Notes: generated by a model not told the origin, from the sequence alone. A stretch of DNA of 64,000 nt from Oscheius onirici (GCA_932521025.1 OW051470.1:3520501-3584500); one strand, 5' to 3'. Shown: positions 21,203 through 33,697, numbered from the stretch's first letter. Program-made: numbers and translations.

Positions 21203-23757
21203 TGAGCGGTCCGACAGAAGAAAAGGCAATCAGGTTTGGTCTACCGGAAAGATGGATTTTCTGCCCGAAAATGGGACAAGTACAGCTCGTACATTGAATA
21301 GTAACATTAGATCGAGTTCAGGTTGTTGAAGATCTATTTGTTCCCTTCAAGACTCCTCTTTGTAGTCTCTACGACAGTCAAATAGACAGACAGCATCGTT
21401 TTCATCCGGAAGATGTTTTCGCCACCGTTGCTGATCAAGGAAGAACTGTTGGCCTATGGATAGACTTTACAAAAACGGATCGCTTCTATTTTCAGAAAGA
21501 GGTTTGTCTGTTTTCTGATTTCGAAGGACTAGTTGTAATCAGTTTTTCAACTGGTAATTTTCAGGTAGAAAGCGCAGGCTGCATATACAGGAAAGTCAAG
21601 ATGGAAGGTCATGGAGGAGCTCCGACTGTGGATCAAGTCGATGAATTCATCCTCGCTGTCAGAACTTTCTTAGAGGTGTTTTTGTCGAGCTTGTGTTATT
21701 TTTGAAGTTCTTAGAAACGCAAAGGAAACGAATTGGTAGCAGTTCACTGCACTCATGGCTTCAACCGTACTGGATTTGCAATCGCTAGTTATCTTGTGAG
21801 GGAAAGAGATGTGTCTGTGGAGTATGCCATCCAAATGTTTGCCAGTAAACGACCATGTGGAATTTACAAGCAGGAGTACATTAACGAGCTTTTCCTGCGA
21901 TTCGGAGACATCGAAGACTGTCTTGAGGGCAGTTTTTTGTCTTGTTGTCTTGAAATTATTCAGTTCCATGGTTTTCATATTGTGCAGGTATGCACTAGAA
22001 CAATATTGAGTCTGCGACATATACTAGACTCGATTTTTGTTGGGTTCGGGAAATCCCATCTAAGGAGACGTAACAAAGTGTTACTGCTTTGCGAGATATA
22101 TAGGGTGATAAAGGACTTTAATATTAACTGTTTTCTCGATTTTTAGATGTTTTGCTCGAAAAATAGGGTATCTAAAGATGTCGCAAACTTCCATACACAA
22201 TATGCTTCAGTGCAACCTGATTCTGCGTTTTTAGGCTCCTGACAGACCAAGCTGGGAATTGGGTGAAGACATTTCCGCCGACTTTACTGTGACTCCGTCC
22301 AGTTGTCAAGCTCCAGGTTCTATCTCTTTCATTTTTCGACTCCCAAAAACCTTCAGATCCAAACGTTAATTGTAAAAAGTTCATGGATGGAAGAGTGCCA
22401 AATGTCTTTGTTCTTACCGACAATTCTAAGAAAGATCTTCTCCGTGCACGAATTCAAACCCTCTGTCATTACCAACGCGATGGTTTCCCAGGACTTCAGC
22501 CGGTTTCCCTCAACCACCAAAATATCTGTCTTCTGGCCAGAATGCCTTACAAAGCATCGTGGAAGGCCGATGGAATGAGGTTGGTTTTCTTGTGTCTTGT
22601 AGTTTTCAAGACAACTTTAGATACATGGTTTATATCACGGAGGAGGAAGTATTCGCTTTTGACCGTGACAATGAAGTTTTCCAAATTATGAGTCTCGATT
22701 TCCCTCATCGAAAAGAGAAAAGACCCATTTGTAACACGTTGGTGGATGCCGAGATGATCATCGAAGTGGTGAGCTGCTTTTTTGTATTTAAATATTCCAT
22801 CCGATGGCAGGTCGATAGTAAGGAGATTCCTCGTTTGCTGATCTACGACATTATCCATTACGAACAGTTCGATCTGAGCAAACAGGATTTCGACACAAGG
22901 AGCGCCTGCATTGAGAAAGAGATCATCGGTCCGCGAAGACTCGCAATGGGGAAAGGCCACCTAAGAGCACAGTCGATGAGCGTGAGGACAAAGCACTTTT
23001 GGCCATTCAATGTGAAGACAGTTTCTGATCTGTTAAGCGAAGATTTTGCCAAAAAACTAGGACACGAAATTGATGGTCTCATCTTCCAGCCGGTCCAACT
23101 TGTTAGGTTCAAAAAGGTACCTTTTATTCAACGCGTTTTCAGGCTTATTCATCCGGTCGATGTGACCAAGTTCTCAAATGGAAACCGCCGTCTCATAACT
23201 CTGTTGACTTTCTTCTCCGCATCAAAAAGTAACGACTTAAAGATTGTAACCTTTTTCTTGTTTTAGAGAAGAACGTCCTGGAATGCTGCCAGAATTTATT
23301 GGCTACCTGTATGTGCTGCACAAGGCAGATCCGTTCGGATGCATCAAGGCCACAAAGACTCTGAAGCCTTACGACAACAAGATTATCGAGTGTACCTTTG
23401 ATGTATGTTGTTTAAATTTCGTTTTCATCAATATTTTTAGATGAAGACGAGGAGCTGGGTCTTCATGCGAGAGCGGACTGACAAGTCGATTCCCAATGCT
23501 CTCACGACCGCCCACAGTGTCTATGACTCCATCATTAATCCCATCACGAAAGAAGGACTTATTAAGTGATTTTGTTGCTTTCGCCTCTTTATGCATGGCA
23601 CTACAGATTCATCGGAAAGTACTGCGAAAAGAAGCGCCCAGCTCCTATTGAGCCAGCTACGGAAGAGGCCAAAAAACCTCGGACGGATGAAGAGAAGAAG
23701 GAACCAGTGGCTAAAGTAAAGAAGGAGCCTGCTGAAGAAGTGAAAAAAGAGCCATAG
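21203..23757 (+). CDS. cel-1/RNGTT: mRNA capping enzyme (RNA triphosphatase plus guanylyltransferase)
   Basis: The bifunctional nuclear enzyme that caps nascent mRNA. The N-terminal triphosphatase starts [20 protein letters not shown] and carries the cysteine phosphatase loop [10 protein letters not shown]. The guanylyltransferase domain holds the lysine nucleophile in KADGMR (exon end near 22.58 kb), MYHR-region equivalents around [20 protein letters not shown], and the C-terminal oligonucleotide-binding part ([40 protein letters not shown]). The protein closes with a Lys/Glu/Pro repeat tail ([20 protein letters not shown]). Around 21.93-22.0 kb the exon after GDIEDCLE has no obvious GT donor; either about 20 extra residues are read before a GTATGC donor or a non-canonical donor is used. 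The rest splices with short introns. Confidence 0.95.
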
Positions 23758-23848
23758 TCAGCTCTTTTTCAATTTTGTTGATATCATTTTTGATCCTCAC
23801 AGTTATGTCATTACAATCGCACGGGTAATATTAAAAATTTATTAACAT

Positions 23849-25039
23849 TTAGACCCTTATTCTTCTGACTCTTCTCATGGAATTGACTGCAATACACGCC
23901 GAAAGCGAATTTCCGTCCGGACAGCTGAATCGATGGTAGAAGGCAGTATTGTCCACTTGATAACATCGATGCACATAGCCGTTCATCAGTAGATCTCGAC
24001 CCAATTCCAAAAAGAGCTGGTCATCGACACAGCCTACAACGATTTCTGATCATTTCATCGAAGGAAATCCCACCTAAAACGGTAATTGTCCCGTCCGAAT
24101 GACACCTGTAGCGGACATGGCCATCGACCCAGATCTGGCCGAGGTTGAACTGTTGTCCATTATGTTGGCAGCCAATCGCTAAACTTTAGATATTTAGAGA
24201 AATACAGGGGAAATACTCATGACTGTGTAGCGTAGACGACCATCTGGCATTGCATGACATTCATGTTTCTGTCCCTCGACCATTCGCGACTCTCCAGCCA
24301 TTAGGAGCTCATCAAATCGGTTCTGGACATAACATCCGGCCACCTGGAGACCGTCTCGACTACATTTGACGTGGAAGGAGCCATTTTTGAAAGATTCTCC
24401 GACCTCGTAGTTACGTCCATTCGCATGACACATTGCTTCTACAGATATTTTGATTATTTTTCAACAGAAAGTGAATGGAACCTTGTTCGTAAGAGACCGA
24501 GTCTCCCTGCACGTTACAGCGATGTCTGAGACCGTTCTTGACAAAGGTTCTTCCCAGCTGGACCACAGAACCGTCGTGAGAAATACAGGCTGAAAGGGGA
24601 GTAGTATTGGTGAATACAGCTTTGACTAGTTCGATATAACAGCTGTTTCTAATTGTAAGAAAGACTACTTTTCCTTGGACGGTTATATGGAACTGAATCC
24701 AACTCTTCAAAAGAAGCTAGCCAATAATACGTCGTGAAAGGAGAGTCTGACCTACAACCTGAGCCGTTCCATTGGAGCACTGGTAGTGGAAACTGTCCTT
24801 GGTGAAAGTCTCTCCGTGTTCATGAGTCCCTGCTCCAGCCATGACACAAGGAAGAGGAGGAATCTTTCCCGCATGGACTGAACTCGGTTGAATTCTACTA
24901 GGCAACTTGACTTACCCGGAATGACGACTCTGTTCGGATCGTGCATTCCCATTCCATGAGCAGTCAGGACTATTTCACTGTCAGCATCGTTCATACTGTT
25001 TGCAGTTGCCAGAAGAGGTAGAAGAAGCAAGGACAACAT
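23849..25039 (-). CDS. Secreted protein with about five cysteine-rich MIG-18/fibronectin-I-like repeats
   Basis: The N-terminus (MLSLLLLPLLATANS) is a signal peptide. About five modules of 45-60 residues follow, each roughly one exon, with the pattern C-x-HNG-x6-G-x-x-(F/W)-x5-(Y/F)-x-C-x-x-(D/N)-G: CVMAGAGTHEHGETFTKDSF, CISHDGSVVQLGRTFVKNGL, CHANGRNYEVGESFKNGSF, CQHNGQQFNLGQIWVDGHV, and a last one with CVDDQLFLELGRDLLMNGYV. This matches the fibronectin type I-like repeat of C. elegans MIG-18 and related nematode extracellular proteins, used in basement membrane and cell migration. The start follows TTTTCCTAG by one base. The C-terminus is basic (MRRVRRIRV). It is convergent with the capping enzyme, stops about 90 bases apart. 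Confidence 0.8.
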
Positions 25040-26196
25040 TCTAGGAAAAGAGACTGTTGAAAAGTAACGGTCTCTTTCGTGTGGTAATTGGGTTACAACG
25101 GCCTTGAAGCGGACGAGAGAAAAGAGGCCCAGTTAAAAACGGTTAGAGTCTATGATGTTGGTCAAGTTGACACTTCTTTTCTCTCTCGGACACGCCTTTG
25201 AGAAGAGTGGAACGAGGTGTGATTGAGAGAAAGGAATCTTTCACTATGAGTCATCCAGGTGGAACATTTGGAGACTAGGAATTTTGTTATGTTGTTTCTC
25301 GATGTCGACTTGACGAAACTAAATTTTAAAATAAAAGTGGCTTAGACTATTACACCACAACGACTTCTACTGTGCGGATGGCTTCTCTCTACCAGGTCAG
25401 GTACTTTTGCATTTGCCTACAGTTACACTAGACACTGACAGTTGACAGTGCGAACAGTAGCGCCTCAGACACCCGCGTTCTTTTGAGAAAAGAGACGGCA
25501 ATGTGACAGTCAGTTGTGAATCCGCCACAACTGTCAGCCTTCGAAAGATGGTGTTCGAAAGATGGTGTCATGCTCGGTTTTCCCTGGTTCTTTGGGCACC
25601 TCCTCGAATCCACAGCGGTGTTTGGTATAGTTCTTGGAGACCCTTGGAACTTTAAAGGGAGGACTGACAGTTCTCTCTCACGCAAATACTGCTATCGACA
25701 GTCACTCATTGACATCAAATAGAATATTCCTTCTCTGTTGCTCTTTCCTCGTTTTCAGGAATCGAATCTGATGAGGCATGGGAATCAAAATCACTTCAAA
25801 TATGTATATTTCGAGCAAACTTGAGAAAGGAATACTCCTTCAAGGTTAGACTATTTTCTTTTCTTTTTTTATATTCAATTTAGAATAGCTGTCGAGCAAC
25901 GTAAAGGAAGATTGTGAAGTCTCTGAGGAAATATGCTGGCAGTACGAATTGGTCGAGAGAGAGAGAGAGGCAGAAGCACTTCGAAGACGAGAACGGCCAA
26001 TTTTGAAAACCCGGACGTGCAATTTTTCGCGAGCACAATCGAGCGGGAAACCAAAACGAGAACTTTGAAGAACAGATGGAAAAGAGATGCAGAGGATTCA
26101 TATTGGAAGCTACTGTCGTAAATGCACAGTATGCATCAAAGCTCTTTGTTATTTGTTCTGTTTCACCATCAAGCCCATAATTGGGCATGACCTCTA
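25040..26196. other. Intergenic, no gene seen
   Basis: Upstream flank of the Fn1-like gene, then about 1 kb with only short overlapping frames. A local inverted repeat around a GACAGTTGAC/GTGACAGTCA motif lies near 25.43-25.52 kb. Nothing codes convincingly. Confidence 0.35.
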
Positions 26197-28171
26197 TTAG
26201 GGCGCATCATAATTCGTTGCACGAAGTACTACAACTACAGGGTAATCGACCTCGAAAAAAAAATATTGAGAGCTTTTGGGACACTTTGGATTTTGGGATC
26301 ATGGGTTACGGCAGCTTTTAAAATCGGCCCAAAAACGTATTTCGCTCATAACTTTTTTTACGTTCTCCAATAAAAAAATGGTCAACTACAAAAAAACCAC
26401 CTCGTCGAGACGCATCGATCTTTTTTTGAAACAATTGTTTTACTCTTTCCCGCGAAAAAAGTTATTCAACATTTAATTTTTCGGAAAAATGGCGCAGTGC
26501 CTGTGCGTTGACCACGCTGGAGCGACCAGGGTTCGAGTCCGCCGGGAGGAAATCTTTTTGTTTTTTAACAGTAGCATTTTACTGAGCTAAATATTAGGTC
26601 GCCAACTAAGTATTTAAAAACACTCCTAACATTTTGCAATTTCAACGAAATCGGGCAAACTCGGTTTCAAAATGTAGGTCTATCCTAGACCGAATTAATA
26701 GGCTATATGAGAGACCTGGATATCTTACCGTCTGAGCACAGTGAACGGTTCAAGTTTTGACAAAAACAGTATTTTGCCCATAACTCTTCAGGGTCGAATT
26801 CTACCAAAAAGTTGTCAACTAGTGAAAACCTCAGCTCAATGAGACGAGTATTTTGCTTTTTTTGCAAAAAGATTTTCGACTTTGGGAACACCCCGAAACT
26901 GAAAATGCCCGGATGGCGCAGTGGGTTTAGGAAATTCACGCTGGAGCGACCAGGGTTCGAGTCCGCCGAAAGAATTTTTTTTGTTTTTTTAACTGTAGCA
27001 TTCTACTGGGCTGAATATCACCCATGCACAATATCAGCTCGATTGGTTGCTTAATTTCGGATGGGGAACGATTTTAAGGCCCAAATTTCAGCATGTACCC
27101 CACCACATGGTGATTTTTGGAGCTCGAATTTGATTTTTTGAGAAAATTGCTGAACCGTTTGAGCTGACATTTTGCAAGGATGATTCTTAGGCCAGTAGAA
27201 TGCTACAGTTAAAAAACAAAAAAAAATTCTTTCGGCGGACTCGAACCCTGGTTGTTCCAGCGTGGAATTTCCAAACCCACTGCGCCATCCGGACATTTTC
27301 AGTTTAGACCTGATCCGAAAGCAAAAATCGTTTTTCAAAAAAGCAAAATACTCGCCTCATTGAGCTGAGGTTTTCACTAGTTGAGAACTTTTTAGTAGGA
27401 TGCAACCCTGAAGAGTTATGGCCAAAATGGTGTTTTGATCAAAACTTAAACCGTTCACTGAGCTCAGACGGTAAGATATCCAGTTCTCTCATATAACCTA
27501 TTAATTCGGCTTAGGATACACCTACATTTTGGAACCGAGTTTGCCCGATTTCGTTGAAATTGCAAAATGTTATGAGTGTTTTTTAAATACTTAGTTGTCG
27601 ACCTAATATCACCCCTGTAAAATTTCAGCTCGGTTCGGTAGTTTTCTTAAAAATTCAGATTTGATCTCAAAAAAATCGGCATGCAGATGGTCGAAATTTA
27701 GGAATCAAAATCGTTCCACAGCCTTTATTTTAAAACATACAGAGCTATTTTACAGGAGTAATATTTAGCACAGTAAAATGCTACTGTTAAAAAACAAAAA
27801 AATTTCCTCTCGGCGGACTCGAACCCTGGTCGCTCCAGCGCGGTTAACGCACAAGCACTGCGCCATTTCCTCGAAAAATGAAAAGTCGAATAACTTTTTG
27901 CGCGAAAGAGTAAAATACGTTTTTCAAAAAAAGAAAGCTGCGTCTCGATGAGGTGATTTTTTTTTGTAGTTGACCATTTTTTTGTATCTCCTAACCTCAA
28001 AAAGTTATCGCGAAAATACGTTTTTGGTCCGATTTTCAAAGCTACCGTAACCCTTGATCCCAAAATCCAAAGTGTCCCAAAAGCTCTCAATAATTTTTTT
28101 CGTGGTCCCCCAGGAACAATCCCAGACCGATCCGAACAATTTGAAGGGTAGCTGTAGTACTACGGGACACG
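26197..28171. mobile_element. Outer foldback element with tRNA-like arms, interrupted by a second element
   Basis: The left arm (26197-26594) starts TTAGGGCGCATC after a TA. The right arm (about 27740-28171) is its reverse complement and is nearly identical to the single-arm element at 15377-15855 over more than 350 bases. Each arm contains the A-box/B-box tRNA-like sequence (26484-26550 plus; 27806-27873 minus). About 130 bases of unique centre (27606-27735) lie inside the right arm. The outer right end is diverged or truncated: it stops at GTACTACGGGACAC without the CCCTAA terminus. A complete second element is inserted at a TA between arm and centre. Confidence 0.75.
26597..27603. mobile_element. 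Inner foldback element (1007 bp) with GGTCG-CCAACTAAG ends and TA duplication
   Basis: It begins GGTCGCCAACTAAGTATTT and ends with the complement (AAATACTTAGTTGTCGACC). TA flanks both sides (26595-26596 and 27604-27605). The two arms, about 430 bases each, are inverted copies at roughly 85-90 percent by eye, with a spacer of about 130 bases. Each arm carries a tRNA-like sequence (26906-26976 plus; 27228-27295 minus) with GATGGCGCAGTGGG and GGTTCGAGTCC. Arm sequence is distantly related to the outer element (shared GTCAACTA, TTTTTTAACTGTAGCATTCT, CAGCTCG blocks), so the two are subfamilies of one group. Confidence 0.78.
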
Positions 28172-29406
28172 GCATTACTTTTTCTCATTGCTCAGTCTTA
28201 TTCCCACACATTTTCCTACTTTCACTCTGCATGGAAGGAGTCTCAAAATGTGCTTTGAAGTTCATGTGGGGGCCAATCCCAAAGTGTGTGCCTCGGCCAA
28301 CCCAAAGAACTCATTTTATATCCGAGGAACATTGGTCATTGACGTCGACGATGAATTAAGATGGAGAAAGTATTCAGGCTTTTGAACAATGACCAGCGGA
28401 GTGATTGCTAGACTCTACTTTGTATATGTCTCTCTGTCCAAGTAATCGCGTGTCTTTTCCCAACTATTCAAAGATCAAAAAGTGCCTAGGGACCCTTCTC
28501 GCACCTCGTGATTCTATTCTGGGAGCTGTTCGTGGCATCGGCTATTTTGGGAAGAAGCCTAATGCCCTCGCGGACTGGCCAGCAATCTTCCGCTCAAACC
28601 AGACCCACAACAGTTTGGCAATCTACGTCAGAAGATTCTGGAAAGCGGTTTCGATGAATTTGATAAGGAAATTAAATTCCGTCTTCTATAATACTTCCTC
28701 CTCTTCCCATTAGCTAAATGTGTTCGATTGGAAGAGAAACGAACACGCTTGGAATATCTACGTGGCCGGGAGAGACTAGTAAACAGTTTCAGGGGCAATG
28801 ACGAGAACAGACGGAAAGAGACAAACAATTGAGTAGTCATAAACAGCCTATTTCAATCGAATTTAGAGGTCAAGGAAGAAGAGTCGTTGGAGAGTCCGAG
28901 AGAAGTTTTTGCTTCGAAAGAAACGAAGTAGTTCCTCAAAAAATCTACAGTTTGATCCAAGAAAATCAAATGAATCTATTAGAAGCAAATGATGTTAGAG
29001 TTCAACAACTTGATGGATAAAAAATCCTTTTCTTACAATAAGTTCATAGTTGAAAAACTGGACAGACACTGACCTTTCTTTGTTTCGTTTGATGGTAGTG
29101 CATTGGCGACTCCAACTGTATACCCGGATACCCAGCATATACTGCTTTTTTACGCTCTCTGTGAAGCCATCGGAAACTGCGAAAAACTGGGATCCAAGCT
29201 GTTTATCACCGCGAAAACCAGAGTTTCAGCTGACCGTCTAGCTTCGATAACTCGAGATTCATAGCCTAATCAGCCCGATACTTTGATAGAGCCTGTATAC
29301 GCGGTGTTTGATCGACTCGATAAGCTTTAAGAATGCTTTAATGGCCAACTAACACAAAGAGAAGTATACCCGACGGGGGATTATTAGGGATAACACGAAC
29401 ACAACT
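28172..29406. other. Intergenic, possible coding relic
   Basis: No gene model fits. The frame at about 28.25-28.38 kb (CFEVHVGANPKVCASANPKN, then FYIRGTLVIDVDDELRW) and another at 28.49-28.66 kb (GAVRGIGYFGKKPNALADWP) look more protein-like than chance but have no start, splice structure or recognised domain. They may be exon relics. Confidence 0.25.
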
Positions 29407-30226
29407 TTATGCTCGAGTTCGACAAGCAGTTCCATGTCGAAGAGGACGAGTACAGCCGTTCTTCAGCTTTGTGGGAAGAACATAGCCCTTATGCTTGTGA
29501 TAATGTTGAACGAGATCTTCGATATTGCTGAAAGAACTATATTATGCCTTCAAATTCGAGTCTGTTCTAACTCACCGGTAAGATTTCTCCATTCCGAGAC
29601 GATAGCGGATCTCCGGATCACACTCCTCGCTTCGGAGAATACGACGATGATAGATTTTTCCGTTATGACAGAGAACCAATTGGAAGAAGCCGTGCATGTA
29701 ATGGACGAGGAAAAGTCCTTCCTCTGAGCCAGCTTCCTTCATGATTCGCTCGGCTGCGTAACTGTCGATGTCTTTGTAGAACCACGGTTCGGACAGAATA
29801 ATGTCCACGTCATTGACTAAAAGTTAGTGATGACCTCTGTTTTATGAAGAATCTTACATTTGTTGAGGTTTTCGACACTGCCAGATCGCATGAGTTTGCG
29901 AGCAGATTTGCGGAATTGGGGAAGAAGACGACCTCCTTTGGAGCTGAAGACCATCGGGACTCGATCACAGTCATCAAAGTGTGGATCCAAAGGCGGTGCT
30001 TGACTCTAAAGCGAAAGAGATCAGTTAGGAATTACTTCTAGATTCTTACAGTAGTCGGTTTCGGGGTAAAGTCCATTTCGAAGTAGTCACTTTCCTCGGG
30101 GACAGGCTGGTCGGCTAGATCTCCAGTGGAAAGACTCCTCTTTGTGTCGTCGGAACGACGAAAACGGGCAAAAATGCTCTTGAAAAAGTCTGCTGAGCGT
30201 CGACGAGCTGAGCGCTGAGTGGTCAT
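29407..30226 (-). CDS. SH2-domain adaptor with a non-canonical phosphotyrosine pocket
   Basis: Four exons, about 220 residues. The N-terminal part is basic and serine-rich (MTTQRSARRRSADFFKSIFA) and the middle is polar with a basic run (FRKSARKLMRSGSVENL). A single SH2 domain fills the C-terminal half: EPWFYKDIDSYAAERIMKEA, then GLFLVHYM at the FLVRxS position, FFQLVLCHNGKIYHRRIL, and after an intron NIEDLVQHYHKHKGY and PTKLKNGCTRPL, the usual SH2 end. The invariant arginine of FLVR, which binds phosphotyrosine, is histidine here. No kinase domain is present. The start codon lies one base behind CTTTCAG. Nematodes have many small SH2 proteins; I cannot assign an orthologue. Confidence 0.82.
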
Positions 30227-33200
30227 TCTGAAAGACTGAATAAGCCATATCGGAATTATGATAAGAGTCCGAGAGAAGAGCGAGAGAGTAGAAAAGTTAC
30301 TTTCAACATGGCTCTGTTCTCTCCGCAAAGTCTATTTTTAGACAGGGGGAGAAAGGAGCAAAACAGGACGTGCAAAAACAGCACGTCAGTGGTCTCTCTC
30401 AAGTCAACAGGTAGGGAAAATGTTGACCCGTCTTTCTCCAATTGTTGTGGCTGCAGCTGGCTGATAGTCACGCGGTACAGGAAGAGTCAGGAAGTAAAAA
30501 GGGAACGGGGACCACCCAAAGAGGACAAACAGACAAAAAGAGTTCGAGACTCTCGACCAAGATCATGTTTGACTAGGTTTTGCGCCGAGAAAGTTCCGGA
30601 AAGAACGAGAGGGAGAAGTGTCCAGCTGTCGCCTTGACCCCAGATGGACGGGGTCATATTTGCAAAGAGAGAAAAAGATTCGATAGTAACTACGAATGGT
30701 TTCGAAACGGGACTCCAAAGAACAGGCCGGGCCGTGGTGGGAACGGGACGAGAGTGTGGAGATGAAGGGGCGGGGTCTGGTTAGAGAAGAGTGAGGGGAG
30801 GGGCGATGACCCACCAAAAGAGAGAGCGATATTGGCAGAGGTCCAATTCACACGGGGAGATAAGAATGACGTCAGTTCAGAGGTCATGGCATGATCGAGG
30901 ACATCTCAGTAACTACTGGCACTAGAAGCAGACCCTGGAATTGGAAGGGGAAGGGAACAATGAGCCATAACCAGTAGGCCACGACTTTTCTGCCGTTACG
31001 TAACTTTGACGAAAGACTTTCTCGCCAGGGCACTGTCAGTCATAAATTTTCGTGGACAAGCGCAGGAATCTGTGTCTCTCTGATAAGAGCACCTCGTAGA
31101 GAGTATAGACGAGCGACCATCCGGACCGAAAGAATTTGCTGACTGATGGATGAGAATGACTCGGACAGCTAGACCGCCAGACCACGTGGGTTGCTAGTCG
31201 CTTGGAGGAAGTGAAGGCAAAAGAATCTCTAGCTGGTGCGATGAGCTGGTTATCTCGGAAAAGGCGAAAGTCACGAGGGAAAGGACAACTTGCAAAAAGT
31301 TTTATTGGGGTCAGATAAGGCTAGAGAGCTGCCGCTAATGACCAAACCTATCTGGAAGGGACTGCCTTGGAAATCGTTCTCTTCGTAAGTCTCGTGTCCC
31401 TGACAACTTGACTTTTTGCCCGATCGAGAGATGAAAACGACCGTGCCAAAAGCCGCAAATGAGACCAGGAAGTTAATTGATAAGGTCTCCTATCTACTTG
31501 TCCAATTCGCGAAATTCAAATGTCCCCAAGTGATTCGTAAAAAGAGAGAAAAAGATGAGCCTAATGGCGTCAAACAGGTGTCAGCTGGGACTGAGCCGAA
31601 TCTGAGCATGGACTTATATAGTCGATCAGCTATTTCCGGAGATCCCGCCCCGGCTGGCTGACCCATCATAACCCCCACGCGGATTTTTGTGGGGTCGTGA
31701 CTGTTGGACTGACGTGGTTCCAGAGAGACACGCGGGTTGACTTTTTTGACGAAGCACAATCTATCTCAGAGATTGTCCGGGCGAAAGGACGTCTGTACTT
31801 TCGACGGAAACCGGGTTGTCATATTCATGGAAGGGTGAGAGACAATCTCATCATAACAGTTCTGACCTTTTACACCTCAAGAAACGGGAATAGATTCGGA
31901 CACAAATAGGAACTACCGTACTCTATTATGGAATCCAGCCAACTGGTTCCTATTAATTTTTGTTTCCGTTGATCCTTTAGACGTAACAGAACGTAACAGG
32001 AAGAAGTCGGTGGTTAGGTATAATTGTACCAGGGCGCGGTCGGTTGTGACTGTTGCCAATCTTGAAAGGTTAGCGGGGACTGATAGTCACTAGATTGAAT
32101 AGGGACAATCCTATCAGAAAGCCATAGCCTACAGAGCGCATGACCACATCGCGCCAATTCATCAGTTCAAACCACCGTGTGGTCTTATGCTGATTTCATC
32201 TCGTACGTCCCGCGTCGAAAATCCTGAATTGTATTTGACCAAGTTCAACCGCTCACTGATGATCACTTGAGAGCTCTGACCGAGAGAGATTCAAGGTCTT
32301 TTTTTCTTTCCTCGTTCTGAAGTCCAGAGATCTCCCTGATATCATCATCCTGGGGACCCTAGAGACTAAAAGACTGATCGTTTGACGTCGAAGAACGAGT
32401 TATTACTCGTGGTTGACCTAAAAAGGATCACGTATTTCTTTCCCAACATTGCCGACTGATCTGTCATTGATCTCGAACTAGACTGTCCAGTCAAGCTAGC
32501 CGAGAATATCTCCTTCTAAAAATGATATGTGACTAACTAGACGGTTTGGCAGAGAGAGACCACCTGGTCCTGTGACATCATTAAACTGGCCATTGAAAGC
32601 GAGAGAAAGACAGGGAGAGATATGACTCATGCTTCTCTTGTCTCTACAGACTCCCAGAATGGGGGCTGAATCAACATCTTATCCAGAGAGCAAAAGGAGC
32701 GATTAGATGAAAGGCCGGGATTAGGAGTGGATTCAGCGCTGTAGGTTTCCATTTTCCATAATGAGCAGATTGAAAGAAGTCCTTGATGCATTCAGCAAGG
32801 AATTCGTACATCCGAGAAGAATAGTGTCAGAGTATTCTTGTAACAGAATTCACAGAAATCTTTCTCTTAAAGGAATACTCTCGCCAATTTCCGCGTGCTA
32901 CGCGCTGACGGCTGCTCCGTCATCAGACGGATGGACGGAGAAAAAGGCAATTTGGAAGACTCATTTGCATAAGACAGTCTGTTTCGACAGGGAACTGAGT
33001 CGTCTCGGAAAAGGTACGGATAGTCTCGAATAGCTAGTCAACCGGAAGAGTCTAGAATCTTACTGATGGCTTTGACACGAGTAATGTAAAGGAGAAAAGA
33101 ATTCAATACATTTTTAAATCCAAGCTTCATTTCCGACTGCCTCATTTAAGAAGACCTGAGGATCGGAACGCGAACGAATCCCATTTGATTCTTCAATCCT

Positions 33201-33697
33201 ACCAAAACTTTCATTCCTTCTACCTGTGACAGCTGTTTACTCTCCCTAACTTATCAGAATTCGGTCAACCAGTTTTCTCTAATTTGAAATGCCAATATGA
33301 TCGCTTACCGGGCGGTCTTCGATTGGAAATGGACCTCTGGAAGTAAACTTCCGACTGGAACAGCTGATACTTTCGTCATCTACGTCATTGGACTTTTCGA
33401 GAATGATCTTCGTAAGTTGGAAGACCGGTCCAAATGACTGCAGGCCCCTTTCTCCTTTTCTCACAGAGATCGCTTAGATGGACAAAGATCGCAGAGTCAG
33501 AATTGAAAGACATGTAAAAGACGACGGTGTAATAGTCACATCTGGTTCGATAAGAAAGAGTTTTCTTTCCGGGAGTGCGAGTGATTGCAGAGTGATTTGT
33601 GTGCAAGTGGTTGGTTAGAAGAGAACTGTCACGAGCAACTCGGTCTGTCTTTGTGGCTTGAATTGAACGAAACAATCTTTTTTCGAAGAACTTTTAA
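30227..33697. other. Gene-poor region, nothing recognised
   Basis: About 3.5 kb without a supportable gene. It is purine-rich with GAGAGA runs and short frames on both strands. The first part is the promoter flank of the SH2 gene. A frame from an ATG at 32761 (90 codons) has no domain, no intron signals and no conserved look, so it is not called. Confidence 0.4.
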
